Origin: JAJYTL01 sp046705265
Lineage (GTDB): Bacteria > Pseudomonadota > Alphaproteobacteria > Ferrovibrionales > Ferrovibrionaceae
Assembly (NCBI GenBank): GCA_046705265.1
Contig: JBJKQL010000127.1
Coordinates: forward strand, 1 to 64,000
Direction: 5' to 3'
DNA: 64,000 nucleotides
The notes under the pieces are model-generated. The model was not told the DNA's origin. It did no database searches and worked only from the letters and a program-made list of their open reading frames with translations. This document shows, in pieces, positions 17,124-25,763 of this stretch (positions are counted from its first letter, which is position 1; the number at the start of each line of letters is the position of its first letter). A program made the translations under genes and the position numbers.

Positions 17124-17913
17124 CCGGTTGCGGTTGGCAAAGACCGCGCGAGGAAGGTGTCCGGATGAAGGTGATCAACTCCTGCACCAGCGGACTGTCG
17201 GGAAAAAGCTGAGCCACGTCGACCATGCGTTCCTGCATGGTGCCCTCTGCAGCGAACAGGAGCCGATAGGCGGTGCGAAGGTTGTGAATATCGTCGCGCG
17301 AAAAACCCCGGCGCTTCAGACCGACGAGATTGAGGCCGTTCAAATGAGCGCGGTTCCCCGCAACCAGGCCATAGGGAATGACGTCCTGCTCGATCCCGGA
17401 CATGCCGCCGATCATTGCGTGACGGCCGATACGGACAAACTGGTGCACCGCTGAAAGTCCGCCGACGATCGCGTAATCGTCGACCACCACGTGACCACCC
17501 AGCGTGCCGCCATTGACGAGAATGACGTGATCGCCGAGCTGGCAATCGTGTGCCACGTGGCAACCAGCCAAGAACAGGCAATGATCGCCGACCTTGGTCA
17601 CCATTCCCCCACCGCGCGTACCAGGGTTCATGGTCACGTTCTCGCGAATCACGCAGTGACGGCCGATGACCAGTTCCGACCGCTCGCCATCGTATTTCAT
17701 GTCCTGTGGCGGATGGCCGATGGAAGCGAACGGAAAGAAATGGCAGCGCTCACCCACGCGGGTGCGGCCAGCGAGCACCACATGGCTTTCCAGCACGACG
17801 CCGGGACCGAGTTCCACCTCCGGACCGACCACGCAGTAAGGGCCGATTTTGACCCCGTTCGCGAGTTTCGCCTTGGCGTCCACCACCGCCGTGGCATGGA
17901 CCTCCACCGTCAT
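17107..17913 (-). CDS. lpxA: UDP-N-acetylglucosamine acyltransferase
   Basis: A 268-residue trimeric left-handed beta-helix enzyme that transfers a 3-hydroxyacyl chain from ACP to UDP-GlcNAc, the first step of lipid A synthesis. Hexapeptide repeats fill residues 5-190. The catalytic His is His122 in CHVAHDC. The GHPPQDMKY segment and the helical C-terminus with GFSRDDI are typical. The start ATG 17913 is preceded by AGGAGGAACC. It follows fabZ after nine bases, and both enzymes draw on the same 3-hydroxyacyl-ACP pool. Confidence 0.97.
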   Translation of the reverse strand: MTVEVHATAVVDAKAKLANGVKIGPYCVVGPEVELGPGVVLESHVVLAGRTRVGERCHFFPFASIGHPPQDMKYDGERSELVIGRHCVIRENVTMNPGTRGGGMVTKVGDHCLFLAGCHVAHDCQLGDHVILVNGGTLGGHVVVDDYAIVGGLSAVHQFVRIGRHAMIGGMSGIEQDVIPYGLVAGNRAHLNGLNLVGLKRRGFSRDDIHNLRTAYRLLFAAEGTMQERMVDVAQLFPDSPLVQELITFIRTPSSRGLCQPQPDAEAA

Positions 17914-17922
17914 TGGTTCCTC

Positions 17923-18390
17923 CTACTTATCCAGGATCATTGCGGCGAAGCTAGCTTCGGCGCACAAAAGCTCGGAAACCATGACCTGACCCGCAAATCT
18001 CCATACGTTGCCGCGGCTTTTTTCCTTCGTCACATGGACGTGCATGGTATCGCCCGGTGAGACAGGGCGACGAAAGCGGGCGTTGTCGACGCTCATAAAG
18101 TATACCAGCTTGCCTTCCGCATCTGGGCCGAGTGTATGAACGACCAACACAGCCGCAGTCTGCGCCATGCTTTCGATGATCATGACGCCAGGCATTACCG
18201 GCTGACCGGGAAAATGCCCCTGAAAGAACGGTTCATTGATGGTGACGTTTTTGATTCCAACAGCGCTCTCACCGGGCACCATATCGACCACTTTGTCCAC
18301 CATCAGCATCGGATAGCGATGGGGAATCATGCGCATGATGCGGCCGATATCGGCGACGCCGACCTTGTCGGCCCCCGCGATCTCAGTCAT
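17923..18390 (-). CDS. fabZ: 3-hydroxyacyl-ACP dehydratase FabZ
   Basis: A 155-residue hot-dog-fold dehydratase of fatty acid synthesis. The catalytic pair is His59 in GHFPGQPVMPG and Glu73 in MIIESMAQ. The N-terminal IPHRYPMLMVD segment is characteristic. I chose ATG 18390, which overlaps the lpxD stop by eight bases; the longer open frame into lpxD is a shadow. Placing fabZ between lpxD and lpxA puts the branch point between membrane fatty acids and lipid A acyl chains under shared expression. Confidence 0.96.
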   Translation of the reverse strand: MTEIAGADKVGVADIGRIMRMIPHRYPMLMVDKVVDMVPGESAVGIKNVTINEPFFQGHFPGQPVMPGVMIIESMAQTAAVLVVHTLGPDAEGKLVYFMSVDNARFRRPVSPGDTMHVHVTKEKSRGNVWRFAGQVMVSELLCAEASFAAMILDK

Positions 18391-19414
18391 GTCCTTTGCT
18401 CCCTTCCCTCGCCATGCGCCGCACCATCGCGATCTGACGGAAGACTTCCTTAATCGGTCCCGCCGGACTGCCAAAGACGGTTTGGCCGGCCGGCACGTCG
18501 GTCATCACGCCGGCCTGCGCCGCAATCTGTGCGCCATCACCGATCTTGAGGTGACCCGTGAGGCCGGCCTGACCACCCAGGGCCACGAAGTTACCGAGCT
18601 GTGTCGAGCCCGAGATGCCGACTTGCGCGACGACAATGCATTGCTTCCCTAAGCAAACGTTGTGCCCAATCTGCACCAAGTTATCAATCCATGTTCCAGC
18701 CCCGATGATCGTATCGGGACCGGAGCCGCGATCAATCGTGGCATTGGCGCCAATGCGGCAGTCATCGCCGATCAACACCCGGCCGAGCTGCGGCACCGGC
18801 ACAGGGCCGGACGGATCGGGGGCAAAGCCGAAGCCGGACTGCCCAATGCGGGCGCCAGGCTGAATGGTGACGCGATTGCCGACCCGGCAATGGCTAAGCG
18901 AGGCCAACGGCCCGATCTCGCAATCACTGCCAATTTCGACATGAGCGCCGATCACTGCCTTGGCGCCGATCGCCGTCCGCGCGCCGACCGATACTCCCTC
19001 GTCGATCACCGCGCCAGGGCCGATCTCGACATCTTTGGCAAGTCGTGCCGAAGCCGCAACCACCGCCGTCGGATGGATGCCTGGCCGCGCCGCTGGTCGC
19101 GGATAAAACGCTTGCGCGACAAGGGCATAGGCCTTGTAAGGTTCAGCGCTAAGCAGAAGCCGGACGCTCGCCGGAGCCTTTCCGGCATGCTCCGGTGCGA
19201 CGATGCAGGTCCCCGCTCGGGTCTGGCGAAACGCGCCGAGATAACGAGTATTATCGAGAAAGCTAATGTCGCTCGGTCCCGCCGTATCGAGTGGCGCGAC
19301 GTCCTTAATCATCATTTCAGGGTCGGCATCTGCCGCCAGTACCGCCCCGCAGATTTCCGCCAAATGCCCGAGACGGTGCGGTCCCTGCCTGGCAAAAAAA
19401 CGCGGATCGGCCAT
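18383..19414 (-). CDS. lpxD: UDP-3-O-(3-hydroxyacyl)glucosamine N-acyltransferase
   Basis: A 343-residue acyltransferase for the third step of lipid A synthesis. The N-terminal uridine-binding domain (residues 1-105) is followed by a long left-handed beta-helix of hexapeptide repeats. The catalytic His is His251 in LVQIGHNV. The GQSGFGFAPD and IDRGSGPDTIIG segments are conserved landmarks. It begins 18 bases after the skp-like gene and overlaps fabZ, in the usual bamA-skp-lpxD-fabZ-lpxA order. Confidence 0.96.
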   Translation of the reverse strand: MADPRFFARQGPHRLGHLAEICGAVLAADADPEMMIKDVAPLDTAGPSDISFLDNTRYLGAFRQTRAGTCIVAPEHAGKAPASVRLLLSAEPYKAYALVAQAFYPRPAARPGIHPTAVVAASARLAKDVEIGPGAVIDEGVSVGARTAIGAKAVIGAHVEIGSDCEIGPLASLSHCRVGNRVTIQPGARIGQSGFGFAPDPSGPVPVPQLGRVLIGDDCRIGANATIDRGSGPDTIIGAGTWIDNLVQIGHNVCLGKQCIVVAQVGISGSTQLGNFVALGGQAGLTGHLKIGDGAQIAAQAGVMTDVPAGQTVFGSPAGPIKEVFRQIAMVRRMAREGSKGHD

Positions 19415-19432
19415 GGCTAGCGCTCTCTCCCG

Positions 19433-20062
19433 CTATTTGACACCCAGCGGACCACCATTCAATCTCCGAGGCTCCTGTTCCGGCGGCAACTTGACGCCGG
19501 CAGTTGAAATTCTGACCTGCGGAAGTTTTTGATTAAGGACCTTCATTACCTCAGCCGTGATCTCAAGCGAGGTCTGGCTAGCCACGATCTGCTGCCGGTC
19601 AATGACGACGCCAATATTATCCTTTTTCATGATATCAGTGACGATCCCGATCACCACCTTGCCGATTTGCGTGCGAGCGTTCTGCATGGCGGCATCCATC
19701 TCGCCGTTACGCTCTTGCACCAAGTGCTGCGCCGCGGCGACTTCATGCTGAAATGCTTGGCGGTGTTTATCGAAGTCCTGAGCGGAAAGCTTGCTCTGCT
19801 CCTGCACCAGCTTATCGCGCTCCGCGCGCAGCTTGCTTTCGGCCGAAGCGATTTGCGTTTCATAGCGCTTCTGCAATACGGCAAGCTGTTTCGCCGCGCT
19901 GCGGCCCGCCAGCGAGTCGCGCATGAGTCGCGGCACATCGAGAACGGCAATACGCGTCGGGCCCGGTCGTGCGGCAGCCACCGCCTGCGGCACACCCGCG
20001 AATAGAATGCTGGCCGCCATCACGGTGCCAGCTAAGATCGAAAAATAACGAAAGCTCATCAT
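19433..20062 (-). CDS. skp: OmpH/Skp family periplasmic chaperone
   Basis: A 209-residue exported protein of the OmpH/Skp family, which binds unfolded outer-membrane proteins on their way to BamA. A signal peptide occupies roughly residues 1-30 with a cleavage region near AVAAA. The mature part starts with a beta strand (RIAVLDVPRLM), then long charged helices (about residues 60-140) that would form the coiled-coil tentacles, and IGVVIDRQQIV near the C-terminal strand. The start is one of two adjacent ATGs (20062 or 20059), with AAGG upstream. It follows bamA after 34 bases. Confidence 0.9.
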   Translation of the reverse strand: MMSFRYFSILAGTVMAASILFAGVPQAVAAARPGPTRIAVLDVPRLMRDSLAGRSAAKQLAVLQKRYETQIASAESKLRAERDKLVQEQSKLSAQDFDKHRQAFQHEVAAAQHLVQERNGEMDAAMQNARTQIGKVVIGIVTDIMKKDNIGVVIDRQQIVASQTSLEITAEVMKVLNQKLPQVRISTAGVKLPPEQEPRRLNGGPLGVK

Positions 20063-20096
20063 GGGATACCTTGCGAAAAGTTGAACCGAAGGCAGC

Positions 20097-22406
20097 TCAG
20101 AAGGCAGTGCCAAAGCTGAACTGGAATACCTGCGTTTTATCGGCGCTCTGCTTCAAAATCGGGAATCCGAAGTCAATTTTCATCGGACCGAAAGGTGATT
20201 GCCACGACAGGCCAAATCCGGCGGCGACACGAGTGGCACGCGAATCAAACAAATGGGGACCTGACTGATCAATTCCAAACAGGCTTCCCGCCTGCGTAAA
20301 CACCTGCCCCAAGATACCAAATTCTCGCGGCAAGCCGATAGGAAAAGACAGTACTACGGTACCCGTGTAATACTCGTTACCGCCAAGAGAATCACCCGTC
20401 GAGGTATCGCGCGGACCAACTCCGCCATCGGCAAACCCGATGAAACTCTCGCCGAAATTCGTACCCCCAAGGAAGAACCGATTGGCGAGGCGGACCGGCT
20501 GTCCGATGCCATGAATGTACCCGCCTTGGATTCCTGCCTCGATCACGTAAGGCGAGACAATCGGGAAATATTGCTTATAGCTGGCCGTGGTTTCAAGATA
20601 GCGGATGCTGCCGCCGAGGCCAGCCACGCTTTCCGTAATCTTGGCGTCGATCCCTTTTGTCGGCGCCATGCGATCGTTGCGCGTGTCGTAGCTCAAGGTG
20701 TAGCCCAAGGCCGAGGTAACGGTACTGCCGACTTCCGCCTGAATGAACGGCGACGCGGTGCTCGGCACGCTCGAAATCACGTTCTGGGTGAGTGAATAGT
20801 TGAAACCCTGGCTCACATGTTCTGTTAGCGGATAGCTCAACCCGAGCGAAAACCCGGTCGCCCCCTCATTGTAATTAGACTGGAATTGATAATTGGTGCT
20901 CTCATGATAGACATTGACGCTCGCGGCCATCTCTCGACCGAGGAACCAGGGGTTCGTGAAGCCAATGTCAGCGAACGACCTGCGTATGGAAAGCGCAAGA
21001 TTGGCCGATAACCGATCACCGGTTCCAAGAAGATTGGCTTCCTGAATGCCCACAGTTCCGATGACGAGATCGGTGGTGGAATAACCAGCGCCGAACGTCA
21101 GTGATCCGGTCGACTTTTCCTGTACGTTGACGTCGATCACCGTCTGATCCGGATGAGTCCCTTCATGCTGGCTCACGTTGACCTTGGAGAAGAAGTCAAG
21201 GCGGCGAATACGACGGATCGATTCCCTGAGCTTGGCGGTATTGAAGGCGTCACCCTCGACCAGCAAGAATTCGCGGCGGATGACGCGATCCAACGTCATA
21301 ACGTTGCCCGTGATATTGATACGCTGCACGTAGACGCGCGGGCCGCGATTGACCACGTAGGTAATGCCCATGGTGCGGGTCTTGGCGTCGCGGTGGGCCT
21401 CCGGCTCGACATCGACGAAGGCGTAGCCCTGAGTACCAAGCGCATTCGTAATTTTCTCGATGCTTTTCTCCACCAGCTCCGCATCGTATGTGTCGCCGGT
21501 TTTGGTGATAATTTCCTTTTTTAGGGCGCCGATATCGACGTTCGGGATACGGGAGGTGAGATCGATCTTGCCGAATTTATAGCGGTCGCCCTCATGCAGG
21601 GCGAAAACGATATTGAAGCTCTTTTCATCCGGCGCCAATTCCGCGACTGCCGAAAGAACACGGAAATCAGCAAATCCGTGATCGAGATAAAAACGGCGAA
21701 GACGTTCGCGATCGACCGAAAGGCGATCAGGATCGTAGGTATCGTCGGTGCTCAATATCCGGTACCAGCGCCACTCCTTGGTGGCCAACTGCCCGCGCAA
21801 CTTGCTCGCAGGAAAGCTCCGATTTCCGATGAAACGGATGTGGCTCACCGTCGTAAGGCTGCCCTCATGGATTTCAAAGACGATGTTGACGCGGTTCTCT
21901 GAAAGGTGAATGAGCATCGGATCGACGGTGGCGGCGAACCGACCGCTGCGTCTATAAAGCTGTATGATCCGACGTACTGCCGCTTCGACGCGCGACGGGG
22001 TGTAAACGAGGCGCGGGCGAAGATTAATTTCGGATAGCAGGTTCTTGTCGTTGAGATGATGATTTCCCTCGAAGGCAATGCGATTGATGATTGGGTTCTC
22101 GGTCACCTTCACCACCAGAACGTCGCCCTCCTGCTTCAGGTTGACGTTGGAAAATAGGCCCGTGGCAAACAGTGATTTAAGCGATTCATCGATCAGTTTC
22201 GGATCGAACGGATCACCGACGTGGATTTTCATATAGGACAGCACGGTAGCGGGTTCGATGCGCTCGGTCCCCTCTATCTTGATCTGGGCCACCCGGCCGG
22301 TTTCCGCGGCACGCAGGTTGCCAACAAACAATCCCGGAATCACGCAAAGCGTGACGATGAAAATCACAATCTTGATCACACGGCGCAACTTGGCCCCCCG
22401 CGGCAC
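20097..22406 (-). CDS. bamA: Outer membrane protein assembly factor BamA
   Basis: A 769-residue Omp85 protein, the central insertase for outer-membrane beta-barrels. A signal sequence (residues 1-33, ending LRAAE) is followed by five POTRA domains (about 38-435) and a 16-strand barrel ending in the C-terminal Phe that marks barrel proteins. POTRA landmarks such as VAQIKIEGTERI and INRIAFEGNHHL are clear. The loop that usually carries the (V/I)RGF motif reads GGTNFGESFIGFADGG here, so the conserved Arg-Gly-Phe is not seen; see findings. The gene sits between rseP and skp, as in most proteobacteria. Confidence 0.96.
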   Translation of the reverse strand: MPRGAKLRRVIKIVIFIVTLCVIPGLFVGNLRAAETGRVAQIKIEGTERIEPATVLSYMKIHVGDPFDPKLIDESLKSLFATGLFSNVNLKQEGDVLVVKVTENPIINRIAFEGNHHLNDKNLLSEINLRPRLVYTPSRVEAAVRRIIQLYRRSGRFAATVDPMLIHLSENRVNIVFEIHEGSLTTVSHIRFIGNRSFPASKLRGQLATKEWRWYRILSTDDTYDPDRLSVDRERLRRFYLDHGFADFRVLSAVAELAPDEKSFNIVFALHEGDRYKFGKIDLTSRIPNVDIGALKKEIITKTGDTYDAELVEKSIEKITNALGTQGYAFVDVEPEAHRDAKTRTMGITYVVNRGPRVYVQRINITGNVMTLDRVIRREFLLVEGDAFNTAKLRESIRRIRRLDFFSKVNVSQHEGTHPDQTVIDVNVQEKSTGSLTFGAGYSTTDLVIGTVGIQEANLLGTGDRLSANLALSIRRSFADIGFTNPWFLGREMAASVNVYHESTNYQFQSNYNEGATGFSLGLSYPLTEHVSQGFNYSLTQNVISSVPSTASPFIQAEVGSTVTSALGYTLSYDTRNDRMAPTKGIDAKITESVAGLGGSIRYLETTASYKQYFPIVSPYVIEAGIQGGYIHGIGQPVRLANRFFLGGTNFGESFIGFADGGVGPRDTSTGDSLGGNEYYTGTVVLSFPIGLPREFGILGQVFTQAGSLFGIDQSGPHLFDSRATRVAAGFGLSWQSPFGPMKIDFGFPILKQSADKTQVFQFSFGTAF

Positions 22407-22430
22407 ATGTGCTGGCCTTGACGCGAGCCG

Positions 22431-23564
22431 TTAGGAAAAAACCCGCGTAAGAAAGGACACGACGTGTAGCTGCACCAGGTCGTTCCAGGTCGCAAACACG
22501 AAAATCCCCAACACCAGTATCAGGCCGAGACGGAACCCATATTCCTGCGCCCTAGCATCCAATGGACGCCCACGAACCGCCTCCAAGGCATAGAACAGAA
22601 GATGCCCCCCATCGAGCAAAGGGATGGGAAACAGATTGATCAAACCGATACTGATGGAAAGCGTGGCGATCAGCGCCGCGAGCGCCCCGATGCCGAGCTT
22701 GATGACGGCGCCCGAAACCTCGGCGATGCGTAGCGGACCTCCAAGTTCACGACCCGACTCCCGACCGGTAAGAATGCCACCAAGATAGCTCATAGTGGTC
22801 GCGGTCACGCCCCAGGTCTGGGCGACCCCGCCTTCAAGAGCGGCTAGCGGCGCGAGTTTGACATATTCGGTACGGTTGGCGGCAAGAATGCCGATCTCGC
22901 CCACGGTCTCCCGCCCGCCGAAGCCGTCCGGTATCGTGACCCAGCGCGGCGTCACCGTAAGGTCTGTCGTACCACCGTCGCGGCGCACGACCACTTTCAG
23001 CGGGATGCCGGCATGCATAGTGACGATGTTGCGAATATCGGAGAAGCCGTGAACTGGGGTACCACCGATTGACAGAATTCGGTCTTTGGTGAGAAAGCCC
23101 GCCTGGGCTGCTGCGCTCCCCGGCAGAACCTTGCCCACGACCGGCGGCGTGAAGGGACGGCCAGCAGTGGCAAACAGCGCCGCATAGACGACGGCAGCGA
23201 ATATGAAGTTTGACGCCGGGCCTGCAAAAACGATCGTCGCACGCCGCCACAATGCTTGGGTAGCAAAGGCGACCTTCGCTTCCTCACCATCGAGCGGCCG
23301 TTCCGCCGGGCGGCTTGAGGTGGCATCGTTATCGCCGAAGAACTTGACATAGCCGCCAAGCGGAATGACAGCAATTTTCCAACGTGTGCCTTTGCGATCA
23401 GCCCAGCCGATCACCTCAGGTCCGAATCCGATGGAAAAGACGTCGATCTTAACTCCATTCAGGCGCGCGATGATGTAGTGGCCCCACTCGTGGACGAACA
23501 CGATAACCGTAAGCACGACGGCAAAGCCGACGGCGTGCTCAGCAAGACTAGAGAGAAAGGCCAT
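22431..23564 (-). CDS. rseP: Site-2 intramembrane zinc protease RseP
   Basis: A 377-residue polytopic membrane metalloprotease, which in E. coli cuts the anti-sigma factor RseA in the envelope stress response. The zinc motif HEWGH is at residues 25-29 in the first transmembrane helix; Trp replaces the common Phe. A single PDZ domain (about residues 125-200) follows, with VGKVLPGSAAAQAG. The C-terminal helix pair carries LFPIPLLDGGH with the third zinc ligand Asp. ATG 23564 is preferred, with GAGG eight bases upstream; GTG 23573 and 23570 in frame are alternatives. Confidence 0.94.
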   Translation of the reverse strand: MAFLSSLAEHAVGFAVVLTVIVFVHEWGHYIIARLNGVKIDVFSIGFGPEVIGWADRKGTRWKIAVIPLGGYVKFFGDNDATSSRPAERPLDGEEAKVAFATQALWRRATIVFAGPASNFIFAAVVYAALFATAGRPFTPPVVGKVLPGSAAAQAGFLTKDRILSIGGTPVHGFSDIRNIVTMHAGIPLKVVVRRDGGTTDLTVTPRWVTIPDGFGGRETVGEIGILAANRTEYVKLAPLAALEGGVAQTWGVTATTMSYLGGILTGRESGRELGGPLRIAEVSGAVIKLGIGALAALIATLSISIGLINLFPIPLLDGGHLLFYALEAVRGRPLDARAQEYGFRLGLILVLGIFVFATWNDLVQLHVVSFLTRVFS

Positions 23565-23651
23565 AAGCACCACCTCTAATGCCTCGAAGACGAGGACGTT
23601 TCGCCCCCCTCGGGGACAACGTTAGTCCGCTCACCGTCCGGCTTGCACTCG

Positions 23652-24485
23652 CTAGCCAGGCCATCCAATGGCTCCGCCGCCAATGAGAACTACGAGCGCA
23701 AGGACCGGCGCCGCGAACATCAGACCATCAAGCCGGTCAAGAACCCCGCCATGACCGGGAATCAAGCCGCCCGAATCCTTCACGCGAAAGCGGCGCTTCA
23801 ACGCCGATTCGACAAGATCGCCGGCCTCCGCCGACAGCGCAACCAGAGCACTGACCAGAACCCAGCCGATGAGCGGTGTCAAGCGACCGAGGATCGCCGC
23901 GACCCAGCCTGCCGTCGTGGCGAGTAGTACTCCCCCCAACAGGCCAGCCCAGGTCTTGTTCGGGCTGAGACGAGGCCAGAGCTTCGGTCCACCGATCATC
24001 CGCCCGAGCGCGAAGGCGCCCGTATCGGTAGCCCAAACTACGACAAAAAGCCAGACCACGCCAAGCTGGCCTATCAAGGCGTGGCCGCGAAGCCAGATCA
24101 ACGCAATGCTCGGCAAACCGACATAGAGGACACCGAGAGCCGCCCATCGCGGCGTTCCGCCCGAGGCCGAGGCGATAACGGCTGAAGCCGGCGCGGCCGC
24201 GATCAACACGCCGAAGGCCGAGACAAGTTCGCCGAAACCCGTAAGAAGCAACGCCGCGACGAGCAGCGCGCCGCCCGCGAGCGTACCGCGATCAATCGGC
24301 CGCCTGGATACCATGCGATGCCATTCGCAAAGCATCAGAAGCGCGACTCCGATGACGAGGCCGTTAAGGAGCCAGCCGCCGACCCATGCCGCCGCGAGCG
24401 CGATTGGAATCATCACTAAAGCGGATGCCACGCGGAGATAGAGCGAGTCGGAGCGAGCTTCAGCCACCGAAGCTCGAAGCCCCAT
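23652..24485 (-). CDS. cdsA: Phosphatidate cytidylyltransferase
   Basis: A 277-residue inner-membrane enzyme that makes CDP-diacylglycerol from phosphatidate and CTP, the precursor of all membrane phospholipids. About seven to eight hydrophobic segments are visible. The C-terminal signature spans SAEAGDLVESALKRRF and KDSGGLIPGHGGVLDRLDG. I chose ATG 24485; GTG 24497 in frame adds four residues. Either start overlaps the end of uppS, so the two are coupled. The next gene downstream is rseP, whereas many relatives carry dxr in between. Confidence 0.94.
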   Translation of the reverse strand: MGLRASVAEARSDSLYLRVASALVMIPIALAAAWVGGWLLNGLVIGVALLMLCEWHRMVSRRPIDRGTLAGGALLVAALLLTGFGELVSAFGVLIAAAPASAVIASASGGTPRWAALGVLYVGLPSIALIWLRGHALIGQLGVVWLFVVVWATDTGAFALGRMIGGPKLWPRLSPNKTWAGLLGGVLLATTAGWVAAILGRLTPLIGWVLVSALVALSAEAGDLVESALKRRFRVKDSGGLIPGHGGVLDRLDGLMFAAPVLALVVLIGGGAIGWPG

Positions 24486-25200
24486 AGCGGCGTTCACGTC
24501 GGTAGTATTCGTCGAGTGCCGCCAAGAGGTTTTCCCGGGAGAAATCCGGCCATAGCGTGTCCATGAACACGAGCTCGGTATAGACCGACTGCCACGATAG
24601 GAAATTGCTCATGCGTCGCTCTCCGCTGGTGCGGATGAGGAGATCCGGATCAGGTATATCGCCGGTATCGAGGTAGCTGGCAAAGAGATCCTCCGTGATT
24701 TCCGCGGGAGCCAAGCGGCCCGCCTGGACCGCCTCGGCAATGGCGTGGACGGCGTTGACGATCTCGCTCCGTCCCCCATAGTTCACCGCCAGAATCATGG
24801 TCAACGCTTGATTGTGACGGGTGTGGACCTCCGCGTTCGAAATCAGGGCGCGGACGTTCTCCGGCAATCGAGAGCGATCACCGATTACGCGCACACGGAC
24901 ATCGTTTCGGTTGAGTTCGGCGACTTCCTTTTCCAGATAGAGACAGAGAAGCTCCATGAGATCGCCGACCTCGGTCGGCGGCCGCTTCCAGTTCTCGGAC
25001 GAAAAGGCGTAAAGAGTGAGATAGGAAATGCCAAGATCACGGCAGGCGATGACGACATCTCGTACCACCTCCGCACCGCGCTGGTGGCCGGCCGCGCGCG
25101 GCAAACCGCGCGCCTTCGCCCAACGGCCGTTGCCGTCCATGATGATGGCGACATGCACCGGCGACATCGGCGCCAGTGCGACAGATGACGTAGGCTGCAT
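24460..25200 (-). CDS. uppS: Undecaprenyl diphosphate synthase
   Basis: A 246-residue cis-prenyltransferase that extends farnesyl diphosphate with isopentenyl units to the C55 carrier for peptidoglycan and lipopolysaccharide. The catalytic Asp22 lies in IIMDGNGRWA. The FSSENWKRP, VNYGGRSEI and LLIRTSGE segments are the other conserved regions. ATG 25200 is chosen, five bases after the frr stop; ATG 25167 would remove the non-conserved first 11 residues. Its C55 product carries the outputs of several genes in this cluster. Confidence 0.95.
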   Translation of the reverse strand: MQPTSSVALAPMSPVHVAIIMDGNGRWAKARGLPRAAGHQRGAEVVRDVVIACRDLGISYLTLYAFSSENWKRPPTEVGDLMELLCLYLEKEVAELNRNDVRVRVIGDRSRLPENVRALISNAEVHTRHNQALTMILAVNYGGRSEIVNAVHAIAEAVQAGRLAPAEITEDLFASYLDTGDIPDPDLLIRTSGERRMSNFLSWQSVYTELVFMDTLWPDFSRENLLAALDEYYRRERRYGASSFGG

Positions 25201-25205
25201 CAAGC

Positions 25206-25763
25206 TCAAACCTGCATGATTTCCTTCTGCTTCTGCGCGAGAGCCTGATCCACCTTGGCGATGGCCTCGTCGGTGAGGCGCTGAACCTCTTCGCTCCACA
25301 TTTTGTGATCGTCTTCGCTTACTTCCCGGTCCCGCTCCATCCGCTTGAGCTTCTCCATGCCGTCGCGGCGGACATTGCGCACCGCTACGCGGGCGTGCTC
25401 GGCATAGCCGGCCGCAACCTTGCCAAGCTCGATGCGGCGCTCCTGGGAAAGATCGGGAATTGGCACACGGATGAGCTGCCCCTCAGTTACCGGATTGAGC
25501 CCGAGGTTAGCGGCGCGGATCGCCTTCTCCGCAGCCTGGACATTGCCGCGATCCCACACCTGAACGGTAAGGAGCCGAGGATCGGCGACATTCACGGTTG
25601 CCACTTGGTTCAATGGCATATCAGCGCCGTAGGCTGAAACTACCACCGGCTCTAGCAGACTGATCGACGCTCGCCCCGTACGGAGTCCCGAGAACTCATG
25701 GCGCAGCACTTCAACCGCCTTCTGCATGCGATGCTCTATGTCGTCTATGTCGAAGTCAGCCAC
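25206..25763 (-). CDS. frr: Ribosome recycling factor
   Basis: A 185-residue two-domain protein that splits post-termination ribosomes together with EF-G. Length and the sequence landmarks match the family: LRTGRASISLL, YGADMPLNQVA, LNPVTEGQLIRVPIP and the helical RNVRRDGMEKLK. The start overlaps the pyrH end by eight bases, so translation is coupled. Confidence 0.97.
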   Translation of the reverse strand: MADFDIDDIEHRMQKAVEVLRHEFSGLRTGRASISLLEPVVVSAYGADMPLNQVATVNVADPRLLTVQVWDRGNVQAAEKAIRAANLGLNPVTEGQLIRVPIPDLSQERRIELGKVAAGYAEHARVAVRNVRRDGMEKLKRMERDREVSEDDHKMWSEEVQRLTDEAIAKVDQALAQKQKEIMQV

